64,000 bases of DNA from Pseudomonadota bacterium (GTDB lineage: Bacteria > Pseudomonadota > Alphaproteobacteria > Rhizobiales > Xanthobacteraceae): assembly GCA_003576765.1 (NCBI GenBank), contig QEVP01000001.1, positions 82,430-146,429 on the forward strand. Direction: 5' to 3'. Each line of letters starts with the position of its first letter. Within the stretch, counting starts at the first letter, position 1. Positions 63,614-64,000 of this stretch are shown here, piece after piece. The notes under the pieces were generated by a model that ran no database searches, was not told the origin of the DNA, and saw nothing but the letters and a program-made list of their open reading frames with translations. A program made the translations under genes and the position numbers.

Positions 63614-64000
63614 CTAACCGGCCGCGAGCTTGACGCCGGCGCGCAAAAAGCGCTGCGGATCGACGGCCTCGCCATCGATGCGGGTTTCGTAGTGCAGGTG
63701 CGGTCCGGTCGAGCGGCCGGTCGAGCCGACGTCGCCGATGGTCTGGCCGATACGGACGGTGTCGCCGACCTTGACTCGGATCGCCGAGAGATGGCCATAG
63801 CGGGTGGTGAGGCCGTTGCCGTGATCGACTTCGACCATGCGGCCGTAGCCGCCGAACCAGCCGGCCTTCACGACCTTGCCGTTGGCGGTGACGCGGGCTG
63901 GCTCGCCGGTCGAGGCGCGGAAGTCGAGTCCGGTGTGCATCGCCGGCCGGCCGAGGAACGGGTCGGTGCGTACGCCGAAGCCGGAGGAAAACTCCACCGG
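63614..64000 (-). CDS. M23 (LytM-type) peptidase domain protein, C-terminal part (runs off the window)
   Basis: About 128 C-terminal residues are visible and the frame continues past the window edge. The LytM domain contains SSGFGVRTDPF, MHTGLDFRAS (zinc His/Asp), GNGLTTRYGHLS and TGRSTGPHLHYETRIDG (HxH motif), so the zinc site is complete. Such enzymes cleave peptidoglycan cross-bridges or, as EnvC-like factors, activate amidases. Because catalytic residues are present, an active endopeptidase is likely. The N-terminal part (membrane anchor or coiled coil) is not visible. Confidence 0.88.
   Translation of the reverse strand, partial: PVEFSSGFGVRTDPFLGRPAMHTGLDFRASTGEPARVTANGKVVKAGWFGGYGRMVEVDHGNGLTTRYGHLSAIRVKVGDTVRIGQTIGDVGSTGRSTGPHLHYETRIDGEAVDPQRFLRAGVKLAAG

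Overview
This 64 kb window is GC-rich, gene-dense chromosome from an alphaproteobacterium of the order Hyphomicrobiales (Rhizobiales), most likely a relative of Bradyrhizobium or Rhodopseudomonas. Three things suggest this: the core block DUF2155 / aat / accC-accB-aroQ / dsbA / M48 / rne / amiC / mrcA / prfB, a B12-dependent ribonucleotide reductase, and intergenic repeats of the kind seen in that order. The genus is inference. I found no tRNA, rRNA, CRISPR array, insertion sequence or phage gene.

Region by region. 0-2.1 kb: trehalose/glycogen metabolism (the 5' end of glgE, and malQ). 2.2-4.9 kb: a DUF2946 protein and a TonB-dependent receptor, preceded by an NnrR/FixK-like box. 5-7.9 kb: an M19 dipeptidase, two small conserved genes and a 2-hydroxyacid dehydrogenase. 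7.9-13 kb: a TetR-controlled RND efflux pump with a palindromic operator, followed by a second 2-hydroxyacid dehydrogenase and an MFS transporter. 15.8-19.6 kb: a homoprotocatechuate meta-cleavage operon (hpaG/D/F/H-like) divergent from its MarR-type regulator hpaR, with a perfect palindrome between them. No semialdehyde dehydrogenase (hpaE) is visible, and the hpaI-like aldolase lies 5 kb away beside an Ldh-family dehydrogenase. 19.6-23 kb: an acyl-CoA cluster (thiolase-like protein without the classical catalytic residues, DECR-like SDR, crotonase).

25-34.5 kb: NAD kinase, an SDR with a degenerate active site, mobA and, divergently, mobB-tusA-FecCD permease-ATPase-binding protein in what looks like one tightly overlapping operon; then nnrS and the denitrification genes nirK-nirV. 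nirK has an FNR/NnrR-type box placed as for a class II activator. 34.5-39.4 kb: an AT-rich orphan ImmA/IrrE peptidase and nrdJ. nrdJ carries a palindromic repeat inserted in frame and possible NrdR boxes upstream.

39.7-64 kb is mostly housekeeping: an EamA transporter, a BA14K protein, the complex I accessory subunit NDUFA12, aat, a REC-HisKA_2 hybrid kinase, fatty-acid and shikimate genes, an envelope thiol oxidoreductase and protease, an aminotransferase, RNase E with a very large acidic insertion, AmiC, PBP1A, RF2 with the classical +1 frameshift site, another EamA transporter, a NodU/CmcH-like carbamoyltransferase and the truncated end of an M23 peptidase gene.

The most interesting signals are the shared NnrR/FixK-like box upstream of both nirK and the DUF2946-TonB receptor pair (possible copper supply for NirK), the repeat-derived peptide inside NrdJ, and the molybdenum-cofactor / TusA / ABC importer operon.
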